Source: Prolixibacteraceae bacterium (lineage in GTDB: Bacteria > Bacteroidota > Bacteroidia > Bacteroidales > Prolixibacteraceae). From it: DNA of 64,000 bases. Each line of letters starts with the position of its first letter. The stretch's first letter is position 1. The notes below the pieces were generated by a model. That model was not told the DNA's origin. It saw nothing but the letters and a program-made list of their open reading frames with translations, and made no database searches. Below are positions 27,319 to 37,885 of this stretch, piece by piece. Position numbers and translations under genes: made by a program. Location of the stretch: contig JANQII010000102.1 in NCBI GenBank assembly GCA_028282195.1, forward strand, positions 20,799 to 84,798, in the 5' to 3' direction.

Positions 27319-27638
27319 GCGCGGTACCCTTGTTTTATTGCCTTAATAAAAATCGGCTGTTTCCCCCGTGGGCCATCTAAATCGGCATCGCTCAAAATGT
27401 GGGTATCTGTTAAAATGCCATATTTTAAATCAATATCATAACAAATATCTGAGACCTCTCTTTCCAATTTCCAGTCAGCTCGATTTTTTACAAGGACAAG
27501 AATATCAAAATCCGAGCTATTAGTACTACTATCAGACAATTGCGAACCAAATAAGATAACATCCTTCAAATTGTCATGTAAGCTATTCATAAGGCTCTTC
27601 TTCAAATCGGTCAATATTGCAATCTTATTTTCGTCCAT
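27315..27638 (-). CDS. MNT-type minimal nucleotidyltransferase (MntA-like antitoxin)
   Basis: 107 residues. The nucleotidyltransferase signature is complete: VILFGSQLSDSSTNSSDFDILVLV gives GS-x-DxD-type metal ligands. In MntA-HepT modules such proteins AMPylate and silence the HEPN toxin. The partner gene downstream is frameshifted, so this antitoxin is an orphan. It is transcribed away from the RAYT gene. Confidence 0.82.
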   Translation of the reverse strand: MDENKIAILTDLKKSLMNSLHDNLKDVILFGSQLSDSSTNSSDFDILVLVKNRADWKLEREVSDICYDIDLKYGILTDTHILSDADLDGPRGKQPIFIKAIKQGYRA

Positions 27639-28093
27639 CTTTCAAAACCTTTTTTTCAAAGATAATAAATCATGAATAATTACCCTACAAATGATTTTAC
27701 CGGAAGGAGCACTATGACAAGCTCTTATATTATAAGCAGACTTTGATAAGTTCGCCAACTCCACTCTCCTTTAGACAAAATACCTCTTCTCCTACAAGTA
27801 TACTTATACCAATAATTCCCTTCAACCCTATAAACAACATCATTTTCTTCCCAACGAGCACACTCATAACCAGAAGCACAATCACCATTATCCCAATAAC
27901 CATACTCATTCCAGGAACAACCACCATCCCCGGGTGTGGCAAACTCCGATTCGCCATAATACATAACCACTACGGATCGGAATCCGCAGCACCCGGGCAA
28001 GGAGAATATGGGCTGGTCTTTAAAAAAACAATTCGCACCATACTCCACTCATCCAAATATATATTTGTATCTTGAAGCATAAATTCCATCCCA
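27639..28093. other. Degraded region before the RAYT gene
   Basis: Holds repeat R5 and, on the minus strand at 27725-28048, a 107-codon open frame that is Cys/Trp/Tyr-rich (WDNGDCASGYECARWEE) in its middle and runs through R5 at its N-terminal end. That frame may be the remnant of a secreted protein; no family is recognised and its start is not credible. Confidence 0.4.
27929..27997. repeat. REP-like double hairpin R5 (5' of the RAYT gene)
   Basis: CCCGGGTG (27929-27936) pairs with CACCCGGG (27990-27997) and encloses TGGC...GCCA and CGGAT-cgga-ATCCG stems. It lies about 100 bases upstream of the transposase start. Confidence 0.7.
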
Positions 28094-28744
28094 ATGAAAA
28101 AGAAAGAATACTACAAGCACCGCCTTCCCCACTTCCAGCAACCCGGTCAGGCATATTTTGTAACCTGGAGTTTAAGCGATGCCATTCCTCGCAAAGCATT
28201 AATGCGCTATTCAAAAAAACTGGAACAGCTTAAGAATCAAATAATATTCCAGGAAAAACAGCATTCAACAAGACAAATAATTAACAAACTGAAATCAGAG
28301 TATTCCTCAACCAAAGGTAAATACCTAAAAGCCTATAATAATTTACTGCATACAAAGAAGATGACCTCAATTGACTTAATGTCTCCACGTATTATTGAAA
28401 TATTAAAGGAAAGCTTTCACTTTTGGGAACAGCAAAAACTGGAGAATTTCGCTTATTGTATCATGCCCAATCACATCCATTGGGTATTTGGATTATATGA
28501 GAAGGACCAGGACAATGCACCTGTTTATTTACAGGATATCCTATACTCTGTAAAACGTTTCTCCGCGAATAAGATTAATAAGCACTTGAAACGCCGGGGA
28601 ACAGTTTGGCAAAAAGAGAGCTTTGACACTACTATCAGGGATAACAATCATTTGTATTACGCAATAAAATATACACTTAATAATCCTGTCAAAGCCAGAT
28701 TTGTAAAAGACTGGAAAGATTGGCCTGGCTGCTGGTGTTTTTAA
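28094..28744 (+). CDS. REP-associated tyrosine transposase (RAYT, Y1_Tnp)
   Basis: 216 residues. The HUH motif is in YCIMPNHIHWVFGL, and the catalytic Tyr is probably in the YYAIKYTLNNPVKA helix; YFVTWSL at the N-terminus and the C-terminal WPGCWCF are typical of RAYTs. These single-domain HUH enzymes cut at REP hairpins and are not self-mobile insertion sequences. It is bracketed by double-hairpin repeats R5 and R6, with R1-R4 within 2 kb, so its substrates are probably present here. Confidence 0.92.
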   Translation: MKKKEYYKHRLPHFQQPGQAYFVTWSLSDAIPRKALMRYSKKLEQLKNQIIFQEKQHSTRQIINKLKSEYSSTKGKYLKAYNNLLHTKKMTSIDLMSPRIIEILKESFHFWEQQKLENFAYCIMPNHIHWVFGLYEKDQDNAPVYLQDILYSVKRFSANKINKHLKRRGTVWQKESFDTTIRDNNHLYYAIKYTLNNPVKARFVKDWKDWPGCWCF

Positions 28745-28763
28745 TAGTAAGGATCCCTACCTG

Positions 28764-28822
28764 CCCGGGTATGGCGAATTCCGATTCGCCATTCTAACCC
28801 GCGGATAAAATCCGCTGCACCC
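28764..28822. repeat. REP-like double hairpin R6 (3' of the RAYT gene)
   Basis: CCCGGGT, then ATGGCGAAT-tccg-ATTCGCCAT, then GCGGAT-aaa-ATCCGC and GCACCC. It begins 20 bases after the transposase stop and touches the stop codon of ftsE at 28822. Confidence 0.75.
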
Positions 28823-29535
28823 TACTCTTCCAACAGCTCAGAAAAGTTCATTTCCTCATTACCTTTATTTGCCTCTATCACTTGTTGATCGCCACAAATT
28901 AATGTACGGGCAGGGTATTTATCCAACATGGGGTAATCATGGGTAGCCATTAAAATGGTTTTCCCTTGCTCATTAACTTCTTTAAATATTTTCATTAAAT
29001 CCTCCGAAGTTTCCGGATCAAGGTTTCCTGTTGGTTCATCGGCAAGTATAATTTCAGGATCATTGAGCAAAGCCCTTGCAACTACTATGCGCTGTTGCTC
29101 ACCACCGGAAAGTTCATGTGGCATTTGCTTTTGATGCTCGGTCATTCCAACTTTCTCAAGTACTTCTTCAACACGGCTTTTAATATCTGCCTGCTTCCAA
29201 CCGGTTGCTTTCAACACAAAAGCAAGGTTTTCATATACATTGCGATCAGACAACAAACGAAAATCCTGAAAAACAACGCCCAACTTTCTTCTTAAAAAAG
29301 GAACTTCTGAACGTTTAATTTTTTGCAAGTCGTAACCAGCAATATTGGCTTCGCCGGCATACAAACCAAGTTCAGCATTAAGAATTTTAATTAAGCTTGA
29401 TTTTCCACTCCCCACCTTACCAATAAGATAAACAAACTCTCCAGCTTCAATGTCAAGATTTACATTATTCAAAATAAGCTTTTCCTGTTGAAATACATCA
29501 ACATTTTTTAGAGAAATAATCGCATTGTTTTCCAT
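28822..29535 (-). CDS. ftsE: Cell division ATP-binding protein FtsE
   Basis: 237 residues. Walker A GKVGSGKSS, ABC signature LSGGEQQRIVVARAL and Walker B IILADEPTGNLDPE, with FQDFRLLSDRNVYENLAF typical of FtsE. With FtsX it controls septal peptidoglycan hydrolases. ftsX is not adjacent. Its 3' end abuts a REP-like repeat, so the last codons could have been altered by insertion. Confidence 0.92.
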   Translation of the reverse strand: MENNAIISLKNVDVFQQEKLILNNVNLDIEAGEFVYLIGKVGSGKSSLIKILNAELGLYAGEANIAGYDLQKIKRSEVPFLRRKLGVVFQDFRLLSDRNVYENLAFVLKATGWKQADIKSRVEEVLEKVGMTEHQKQMPHELSGGEQQRIVVARALLNDPEIILADEPTGNLDPETSEDLMKIFKEVNEQGKTILMATHDYPMLDKYPARTLICGDQQVIEANKGNEEMNFSELLEE

Positions 29536-29560
29536 GTAACTAGTTTTTGATTGCTCTTCA

Positions 29561-29568
29561 CAAAACTA
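29561..29568 (-). promoter_or_regulatory. Candidate -7 element for ftsE
   Basis: Minus strand TAGTTTTG matches TAnnTTTG, 26 bases before the ftsE ATG. No -33 element was identified. Confidence 0.4.
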
Positions 29569-29584
29569 ACTTTTCCCCGATTAA

Positions 29585-29638
29585 GGGTGTGAAAGTTTCC
29601 AACTTCCAGTTAATATGCGGTTAAAAACCGCAGCACCC
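29585..29638 (+). repeat. REP-like double hairpin R4
   Basis: GGGTGTGAAAGTTTCC, AACTTCC, then GCGGTT-aaa-AACCGC and GCACCC. Same layout as R3. It lies between the divergent ftsE and TPR genes. Confidence 0.65.
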
Positions 29639-29769
29639 AAAAATAAAAAAAACACTTTGCAAATAATAATGTAGGGAAATAAACAGTTTCTTGTTAAGAA
29701 GTCGGTTGCTGAACCGGCCAGATTCGAAAACAGATTAGCTATTTTTATCAAAAAAATAAAACAAAGTCT

Positions 29770-32700
29770 ATGAGAACAAAATGTTTTCTGCTTATGCTGC
29801 TGGTTGGTTTGTTCCCGGCAATGCTTTTTGCACAGCAAACTGAATATTACTCTTCTCTTGCAGCAGACATCCAACAGGCAAAAGAACTTTTCAATAAAAA
29901 TAAATTTATCGCGGCCCAGGAAAAATTTGAAAGCATTTCAAAAGAAGCCGGGATGGATACTGAGATACAGTCGGAAGCCATGTTTTATCAAGCCATTTGT
30001 GCTTTACGACTTGAAAATGACAACAGCCTTAAGCTGGTAGAGCAATTTATCGACAAACATCCTGAAAGCCCATACACCAACAAAGCCTGGTTTGAACTTG
30101 GAAACTACCAGTTCAATGAAGGTCAATATGGTAAAATGCTGAAATCGTATCGTAAACTTAAATCGGGATCATTGAGTAAAGATGATCAGATAAAGATCAG
30201 CTACCAAAAAGGTTACTCCTATTTCAAAACAAAAAAATACCAGCAGGCAGAAAAGGAATTTACCAGAATAAAAGACACTAAAAACTTGTATGCTGCACCC
30301 GCCAGGTACTACTGGGCACATATTAAATACATGCAGGAAGATTATGATGCAGCTATTTCTGAATTTGAGAAATTGAAGGATAATCAGGCTTTCGCAGGGG
30401 TTATTCCTTTTTATATGAGCCAGATTTATTATAAGCAAGGCAAGTATGGAGAGGTAGTTGATTTTACAGTTCCGCTTTTAAGCAAAGTGAAAGCAGACCA
30501 GAAGCCTGGCCTCGAAAAGATTATTGGAAGTTCGTACTTTCATTTAAATCAGTTTGACAATGCCATTCCTCATTTTGAAAACTATTTTGATGAAACCAAA
30601 AGCCGTCAGCGTGATGAAAACTACATGTTAGGTTATTGCTACTATGTAAATGGTGACTATGTAAAAGCTATTGCCCCATTGGTTTTTGCATCGAAAGGAA
30701 AAGACGAGCTAGCACAAAATGCTTACTATCATTTAGCAGACTCATATATCAATGCTGGCGATAAAGACAAAGCCAGGGTAGCATTTGAAGCAGCTTCTGA
30801 AATGGATTTTAATGCTGAAATAAAAGAAGACGCTCTTTTCAATTTTGCAAAAATCACTTACGAGCTTTCCTATTCTCCTTTCAACGAAACGATAAAAGCA
30901 TTTGATAAATACATTTCGCTTTACCCTAATTCGGAAAGGAATGATGTAGCTTACGATTATTTGGTGAATGTTTACATGAGTACCAGCAATTACAGGGATG
31001 CAATTGCCTCCATTGAAAAAATACAGGTAAAAAATACTTCCGTAAAGAAAGCATATCAAAGAGTAACTTACTACCGCGGACTGGAAATGTTCAACAACCT
31101 TGATTACATAGGTGCAATCAAGTTCTTCGACACCTCCTTACAAAACGGACAATATAACAGCAACCTGAAAGCATCAGCTACCTTTTGGAAAGCCGAAGCC
31201 AATTATCGTTTGCAGGATTACAATTCTGCAATTGCAGGATTTAACCGCTTTTTGCAAACTCCTGGTGCTATTTCATTACCCGAATTTCAAACCATTTATT
31301 ATAACCTGGGGTATGCTTATTTTAAGCTGGAAGATTATACTTCATCAAAATCGATGTTTGAAAAGTTTTTACTAGCTAATAAAGATGACAGAACTGAAAA
31401 GCTTGCTGATGCTTTTAACCGTTTAGGAGATTGTCTGTATCTCTCCAGGGACTACAAAAACGCCATTAAAAGCTATGAAGAATCATATAGTTTGAAAAGC
31501 TATGATCCGGATTACGCGTTGTTTCAAAAAGCTATTTGTCTTGGCCTTTTACAAGAGCAAGGACAAAAAATAAGCACTTTACGTTCACTTGTTCAGACGT
31601 TTAACGAATCGGCTATGCTTGATGATGCATTTTACGAACTGGGTAGAGCATGCGAACGTAACGGGCAACCCAAAGTGGCTTCCGGCTATTACCAGGATTT
31701 GCTGGACGAGCACCCACAAAGCAGCTACCGTCCCAAAGCCATGCTTCAGTTAGGATTGATCCTATACAATCAGGGAGACTTCAAAAAGTCTATGCCTTAT
31801 TATAAACAAGTTGTTGAGCAATACCCGGATAGCCCTGAAGCACAGGCCGCACTGCTTGGAATTAAGAACAATTATGTAGAAATGAACAATGTGGATGGGT
31901 ATTTTGCGTACACACGCAGATTAGGTTCCGGAGTTCATGTTTCAATCTCAGAACAAGATTCATTAAGTTACCTTGCTGCCGAGAAGCTTTACATGGCAAG
32001 AGACCCAAAAGCGAAAGATCAGCTTGAAAAATATCTGCGATTATATCCTTCCGGAAGCTTTGCCATAAACGCACATTTTTATTTAGGAGAAAGTCGTTAT
32101 CAGGACAAAGAATTTAACCTTGCCTTAAATAACTATGAGTACGTACTGGATCAATCCGATAATATATTTACAGAACCCGCTTTATCTAAGGCTTCAGAGC
32201 TTCAATTTAATGCATCGAATTATGAAAAAGCCTTAAGCTATTTTGAAAGACTCGAGCAAACTTCGAACACCAAATGGAATTTATTAAAAGCCCGTGCAGG
32301 AAAAATGCGCTGCTACTATGAACTGGCAAATTATCCTGCCACGATTGATGCGGCTAAAAGCTTGCTAACTTCCGATAAGCTAACGGACATATTAAAACGA
32401 GAAGCCAATTACAAGCTTGCCAAAAGTTATTACAACAATAATCAAGCTGCGAAGTCACTTCCGATATTTGGAGATCTGGCTGAAGATACCAAGTCACAGG
32501 AGGGAGCAGAAGCAAAATTCCTGATTGCTGAAATTCTGACCAGTCAAAACAATCTTGAAAAAGCGGAAGAAGAAGTGATGGATTTCATTTCGAAGAATAC
32601 CCCACACCAATTTTGGTTAGCAAAAAGTTTTATCCTTCTTTCGGATATATATTTAACTCAAGGAGATGAATTCCAGGCAATGCATACCATTAAAAGTATT

Positions 32701-32835
32701 GTTGAAAATTACCCGGTTGAAGATGACGGAATTATCGAAACAGCTTCGGCAAAACTAAAACACCTTGAAGATAAAATACAGGCAAGCCAGCAAACAGAAG
32801 AAAGCCCAATGAAAATTGATATCAACCAACGCTAA
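29770..32835 (+). CDS. Secreted TPR protein, 1021 residues
   Basis: A signal peptide (FLLMLLVGLFPAMLFA) is followed by about 20 TPR-like units with FxxAxxxF and YxxGxxYF patterns through almost the whole length, of the YbgF/Outer_lipo type. It probably acts in the periplasm as a scaffold. The next gene, 17 bases downstream, encodes an outer-membrane barrel, so the two likely work together in the envelope. Specific function not recognised. Confidence 0.85.
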   Translation: MRTKCFLLMLLVGLFPAMLFAQQTEYYSSLAADIQQAKELFNKNKFIAAQEKFESISKEAGMDTEIQSEAMFYQAICALRLENDNSLKLVEQFIDKHPESPYTNKAWFELGNYQFNEGQYGKMLKSYRKLKSGSLSKDDQIKISYQKGYSYFKTKKYQQAEKEFTRIKDTKNLYAAPARYYWAHIKYMQEDYDAAISEFEKLKDNQAFAGVIPFYMSQIYYKQGKYGEVVDFTVPLLSKVKADQKPGLEKIIGSSYFHLNQFDNAIPHFENYFDETKSRQRDENYMLGYCYYVNGDYVKAIAPLVFASKGKDELAQNAYYHLADSYINAGDKDKARVAFEAASEMDFNAEIKEDALFNFAKITYELSYSPFNETIKAFDKYISLYPNSERNDVAYDYLVNVYMSTSNYRDAIASIEKIQVKNTSVKKAYQRVTYYRGLEMFNNLDYIGAIKFFDTSLQNGQYNSNLKASATFWKAEANYRLQDYNSAIAGFNRFLQTPGAISLPEFQTIYYNLGYAYFKLEDYTSSKSMFEKFLLANKDDRTEKLADAFNRLGDCLYLSRDYKNAIKSYEESYSLKSYDPDYALFQKAICLGLLQEQGQKISTLRSLVQTFNESAMLDDAFYELGRACERNGQPKVASGYYQDLLDEHPQSSYRPKAMLQLGLILYNQGDFKKSMPYYKQVVEQYPDSPEAQAALLGIKNNYVEMNNVDGYFAYTRRLGSGVHVSISEQDSLSYLAAEKLYMARDPKAKDQLEKYLRLYPSGSFAINAHFYLGESRYQDKEFNLALNNYEYVLDQSDNIFTEPALSKASELQFNASNYEKALSYFERLEQTSNTKWNLLKARAGKMRCYYELANYPATIDAAKSLLTSDKLTDILKREANYKLAKSYYNNNQAAKSLPIFGDLAEDTKSQEGAEAKFLIAEILTSQNNLEKAEEEVMDFISKNTPHQFWLAKSFILLSDIYLTQGDEFQAMHTIKSIVENYPVEDDGIIETASAKLKHLEDKIQASQQTEESPMKIDINQR

Positions 32836-32852
32836 CAGAAAATTACTGAAAC

Positions 32853-34604
32853 ATGAAGAATAAACTCATTCAATATAGTTTTATACTGACATTCGTTTTT
32901 GCTCCTTTCTTTTCAAATGCGCAACAAGACAGTCTTCGCAAAGAAGTTGAAGTAGTAAAAGCATATCAACCGAGCATATCAGACGCATTTAAAATAAATG
33001 ACATTCCAAAAATTGAAGATGCCAAAACTGATAAACCAACCTTTAATTATAAAATAAATCCACAACCCGTTTTCCGTACTTTTTCAACCGATCCTGTACA
33101 AGCAGCTGAAATGGTTGGTGAACCTAAAGCTGAGGTCGGGAAAGGGCTTTTAAAAGCCGGAGTTGGCAATTATCAAACCCCTTACGCCGAATTATTCTAC
33201 AATGCTGATGGCGGAAAGAATTCAGACTTTGGCCTACACTTTAAACACATTTCATCAAACGGTAAGGTAAAGCTGATTAATGACGATAAAGTAAAGGCGC
33301 CATTTAGTAATTCATTAGCAGAACTATACAGCAAACATTACCTCAGTGGTTCCAACCTGCAAACCAAGCTTTATTTTAGTCGTGATGCTCATCGTTATTA
33401 CGGATACACTGGTCCGCAAATTGCAGACGAAAGAAAAGAAACAGTTATAAGTAACTGGCAACAAAAACAAGCTTTTACAAAAGGTGGCCTTTCACTTGAC
33501 TTATACAGCAATGAGTCAAACAGGGCCGACACAGATTATGCGATCAAGCTAAACTATCAATATTTCAGCACAAAAACCGGTCAAACTGAAAATTTTGCTG
33601 AACTAAGCACCAGCCTTGCTCATGAATTTGACTCATTTAAAGGTTTGCTTGATGCTTCTGTTAGTTATTTAAATACTGATAGCATTTTCAACACAACCAG
33701 CAATGCTTACGGAAAAAAACAACAAATCCTGCTCAATGCCAGCCCAGCCGTATTACTGGAAGCCGACAATGCCTTACTCAAAGCGGGACTCAACCTTTCT
33801 TTAATGATTGACGATGATGAAGATGCTCGTTTCCTGCTTACACCAAACATTCGTGGAGAATGGTCCCCAATTGAGAATATTATCAAAGTTTATGCAGGCG
33901 CTGGTGGTTTTCTGCAACACAATCATTACTCAGTTATAGCCAAAGAAAATCCTTTTGTAAACCCTTACCAGGATATTAAAAACAGCGAACATCAATACAT
34001 ATTATTTGGGGGGATTAATGGTAAATTCAGTCAAAAGTTCAATTACAGGATCCAGCTTGATTATGCTTCAATTAAGAGTGAACATTTTTATGTCATAAAC
34101 AGCATTACAGACCCAAACATTAACACCATAGAACCCATAAGCTTAGACAATACTTTTGAGGTAATATATGATGATTTAAATCAACTAACTGTAATCACCG
34201 AATTATATTATACAGCGTCTGATTTATTTAATTTTCATTTTAAAGGGAATTTCTATTCCTATGATTTAGAAGTGCTTGAACACCCATGGCATAAACCTGA
34301 GTTTGATGCAACTATTTCAACTCTGTTTAAACCAGATGGCCCTTTAAGTTTCACGGCAGATGTTATCATTATCGGGGAACGTAATGCAACAGAAATATCA
34401 ACCTTAACTACAGAAGGGTTTCAGGCCAGAAATATAACTATGGATCCTGTTTTTGATCTGAATTTTGGGGTTGAATATCAATACAGTCCTCAGCTGAGCT
34501 TTTTCGGTCGTGCAAACAACTTTGCCTTCCAAAAATATGAAAGTTGGTCAGGCTATGCAAAACAAGGTTTTAACCTCTTGTTTGGAGCTAGTTATTCGTT
34601 TTAA
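32853..34604 (+). CDS. Outer-membrane beta-barrel protein
   Basis: 583 residues. Signal peptide (FILTFVFAPFFSNA), a short soluble segment (EVEVVKAYQPSISDAFKIND), then alternating amphipathic strands to a C-terminal FGASYSF, the terminal Phe expected of BAM substrates. No TonB box or plug domain is evident despite some resemblance to TonB-dependent receptors. Co-transcribed with the large TPR protein. Ligand unknown. Confidence 0.8.
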   Translation: MKNKLIQYSFILTFVFAPFFSNAQQDSLRKEVEVVKAYQPSISDAFKINDIPKIEDAKTDKPTFNYKINPQPVFRTFSTDPVQAAEMVGEPKAEVGKGLLKAGVGNYQTPYAELFYNADGGKNSDFGLHFKHISSNGKVKLINDDKVKAPFSNSLAELYSKHYLSGSNLQTKLYFSRDAHRYYGYTGPQIADERKETVISNWQQKQAFTKGGLSLDLYSNESNRADTDYAIKLNYQYFSTKTGQTENFAELSTSLAHEFDSFKGLLDASVSYLNTDSIFNTTSNAYGKKQQILLNASPAVLLEADNALLKAGLNLSLMIDDDEDARFLLTPNIRGEWSPIENIIKVYAGAGGFLQHNHYSVIAKENPFVNPYQDIKNSEHQYILFGGINGKFSQKFNYRIQLDYASIKSEHFYVINSITDPNINTIEPISLDNTFEVIYDDLNQLTVITELYYTASDLFNFHFKGNFYSYDLEVLEHPWHKPEFDATISTLFKPDGPLSFTADVIIIGERNATEISTLTTEGFQARNITMDPVFDLNFGVEYQYSPQLSFFGRANNFAFQKYESWSGYAKQGFNLLFGASYSF

Positions 34605-34955
34605 ACAAAGACTTTTTAGCTAAATAAAACGAGTAAATTTTTCAATATTTTCTCCACCTCTCTAATAGGCTGAAAATCTGCACCTTAGTTTTCAACATTT
34701 TGTTGAAAACTTTAACATATTGCAATACCCTGAGATAGCTGATCTAAGCATATTTTTAGTATATTTGTGTGTTATATGTAGCGGGAAAAGAATGATGAGC
34801 AAAAGATTGAAATTTAGACACCTTTCGAACCATATATCCATCATAAAAATGAGCTTCGGGGAATCGGATAAATGAACCGATTTTCAAAATAAAAAATTTA
34901 GAATGTGCTCCGCCACATGGAACTGGTTTTTTGAGTAAAATTAAACAGAATATAG
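34605..34955 (+). promoter_or_regulatory. gyrB upstream region with inverted repeats and a -7 element
   Basis: AGTTTTCAAC (34687-34696) and GTTGAAAACT (34702-34711) form a perfect 10-bp inverted repeat that could end the barrel transcript or bind a regulator. TATATTTG (34760-34767) is a -7 match, giving gyrB a leader of about 185 bases that contains AATCGG/CCGATT (34862-34882) and a 27-codon ORF (34792-34875, doubtful). Confidence 0.5.
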
Positions 34956-36926
<1,971 letters not shown>

Positions 36927-36936
36927 TACACAGAGG

Positions 36937-37061
36937 TTCTCAAAAACCAAACCTTAACCAGTGCATGTCATCCTGTCCGGCAGCTGCCGGATCTGGATCT
37001 TCGTCTAAACAGACTCTGAAACAAGTTCAGGGTGACGGTCAGTCATTAGGGTTTTTGAGAA
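36937..37061. repeat. 125-bp MITE-like inverted-repeat element
   Basis: Ends are perfect 12-bp inverted repeats, TTCTCAAAAACC (36937-36948) and GGTTTTTGAGAA (37050-37061). The interior includes GTCATCC/GGGTGAC and TCCGGCagctGCCGGA, and shares words with repeats at 14548 and 63180. It carries no gene. Confidence 0.6.
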
Positions 37062-37110
37062 TTTCTTTGTTTATCTAGCATCCAGTATGTAATAATCCAG
37101 AATCCAGTTT

Positions 37111-37695
37111 ATGAAAATCTGTATTTTTTCTTCCTCCAGTAACGCCATTAATCCTGTTTATATTGAAGAAGCCATTAAGCTTTCAAAATTAATTGGCGGA
37201 CAGAAACACACACTTGTAAATGGTGGTGCCAATGTTGGCTTAATGGAAACCGTTTTGAAAGAAGCTAAAAATGCAGGTGCAAAAACCATTGGGGTCATTC
37301 CCGAAAAGCTGAATGGTCATAAATTGGCATCAGATCATGCTGATGAATTGATTGTATCAAAAGACATGATGGAACGCAAATCTATCATGCGTAATTTATC
37401 AGATGCTTTCATTGCTTTACCTGGTGGCTTCGGCACCTTAGAAGAAATACTTGAGGTTATAACTCTCAAGCAGCTCGACTACCACAATAAAGCCATCATC
37501 TTTCTAAATACTAACGGGTTTTACAATGATCTATTCAAGCAATTTGAGCGTACTTTTGATGAGAAATTTGCCAAACCTGCCTACAGGGATTTATATTTTA
37601 TTGCCAACACAAGCGAAAAAGCAATCAACTATCTAAAAAGCTACTCACCACCCCAACCAATTAATAAATGGTATAAGGTTCCTCAAAAGAGTTAA
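37111..37695 (+). CDS. LOG family (cytokinin riboside monophosphate phosphoribohydrolase-like)
   Basis: 194 residues. The LOG signature PGGFGTLEEILEVITLKQL and the upstream MMERKSIM are both present, with NGGANVGLM near the N-terminus. Family members hydrolyse nucleoside 5'-monophosphates to a base and ribose 5-phosphate. In bacteria they may act in nucleotide salvage. Confidence 0.9.
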   Translation: MKICIFSSSSNAINPVYIEEAIKLSKLIGGQKHTLVNGGANVGLMETVLKEAKNAGAKTIGVIPEKLNGHKLASDHADELIVSKDMMERKSIMRNLSDAFIALPGGFGTLEEILEVITLKQLDYHNKAIIFLNTNGFYNDLFKQFERTFDEKFAKPAYRDLYFIANTSEKAINYLKSYSPPQPINKWYKVPQKS

Positions 37696-37885
37696 GCAAC
37701 TGGTTCTTTAAATCAATTTTAAATAAGCCCTCATTTTTAAAACATATACATAACTACATATTTTACTAATGTTTTTTTAATATCTTAAAGGCAATCCTGG
37801 AAACATGGAAACCTTTGAGCCTTGTTTTTGTTAAAAATGGTGAAAATTATTTGCCGCAAACAAACACAATTTAAAAACCATAAAT

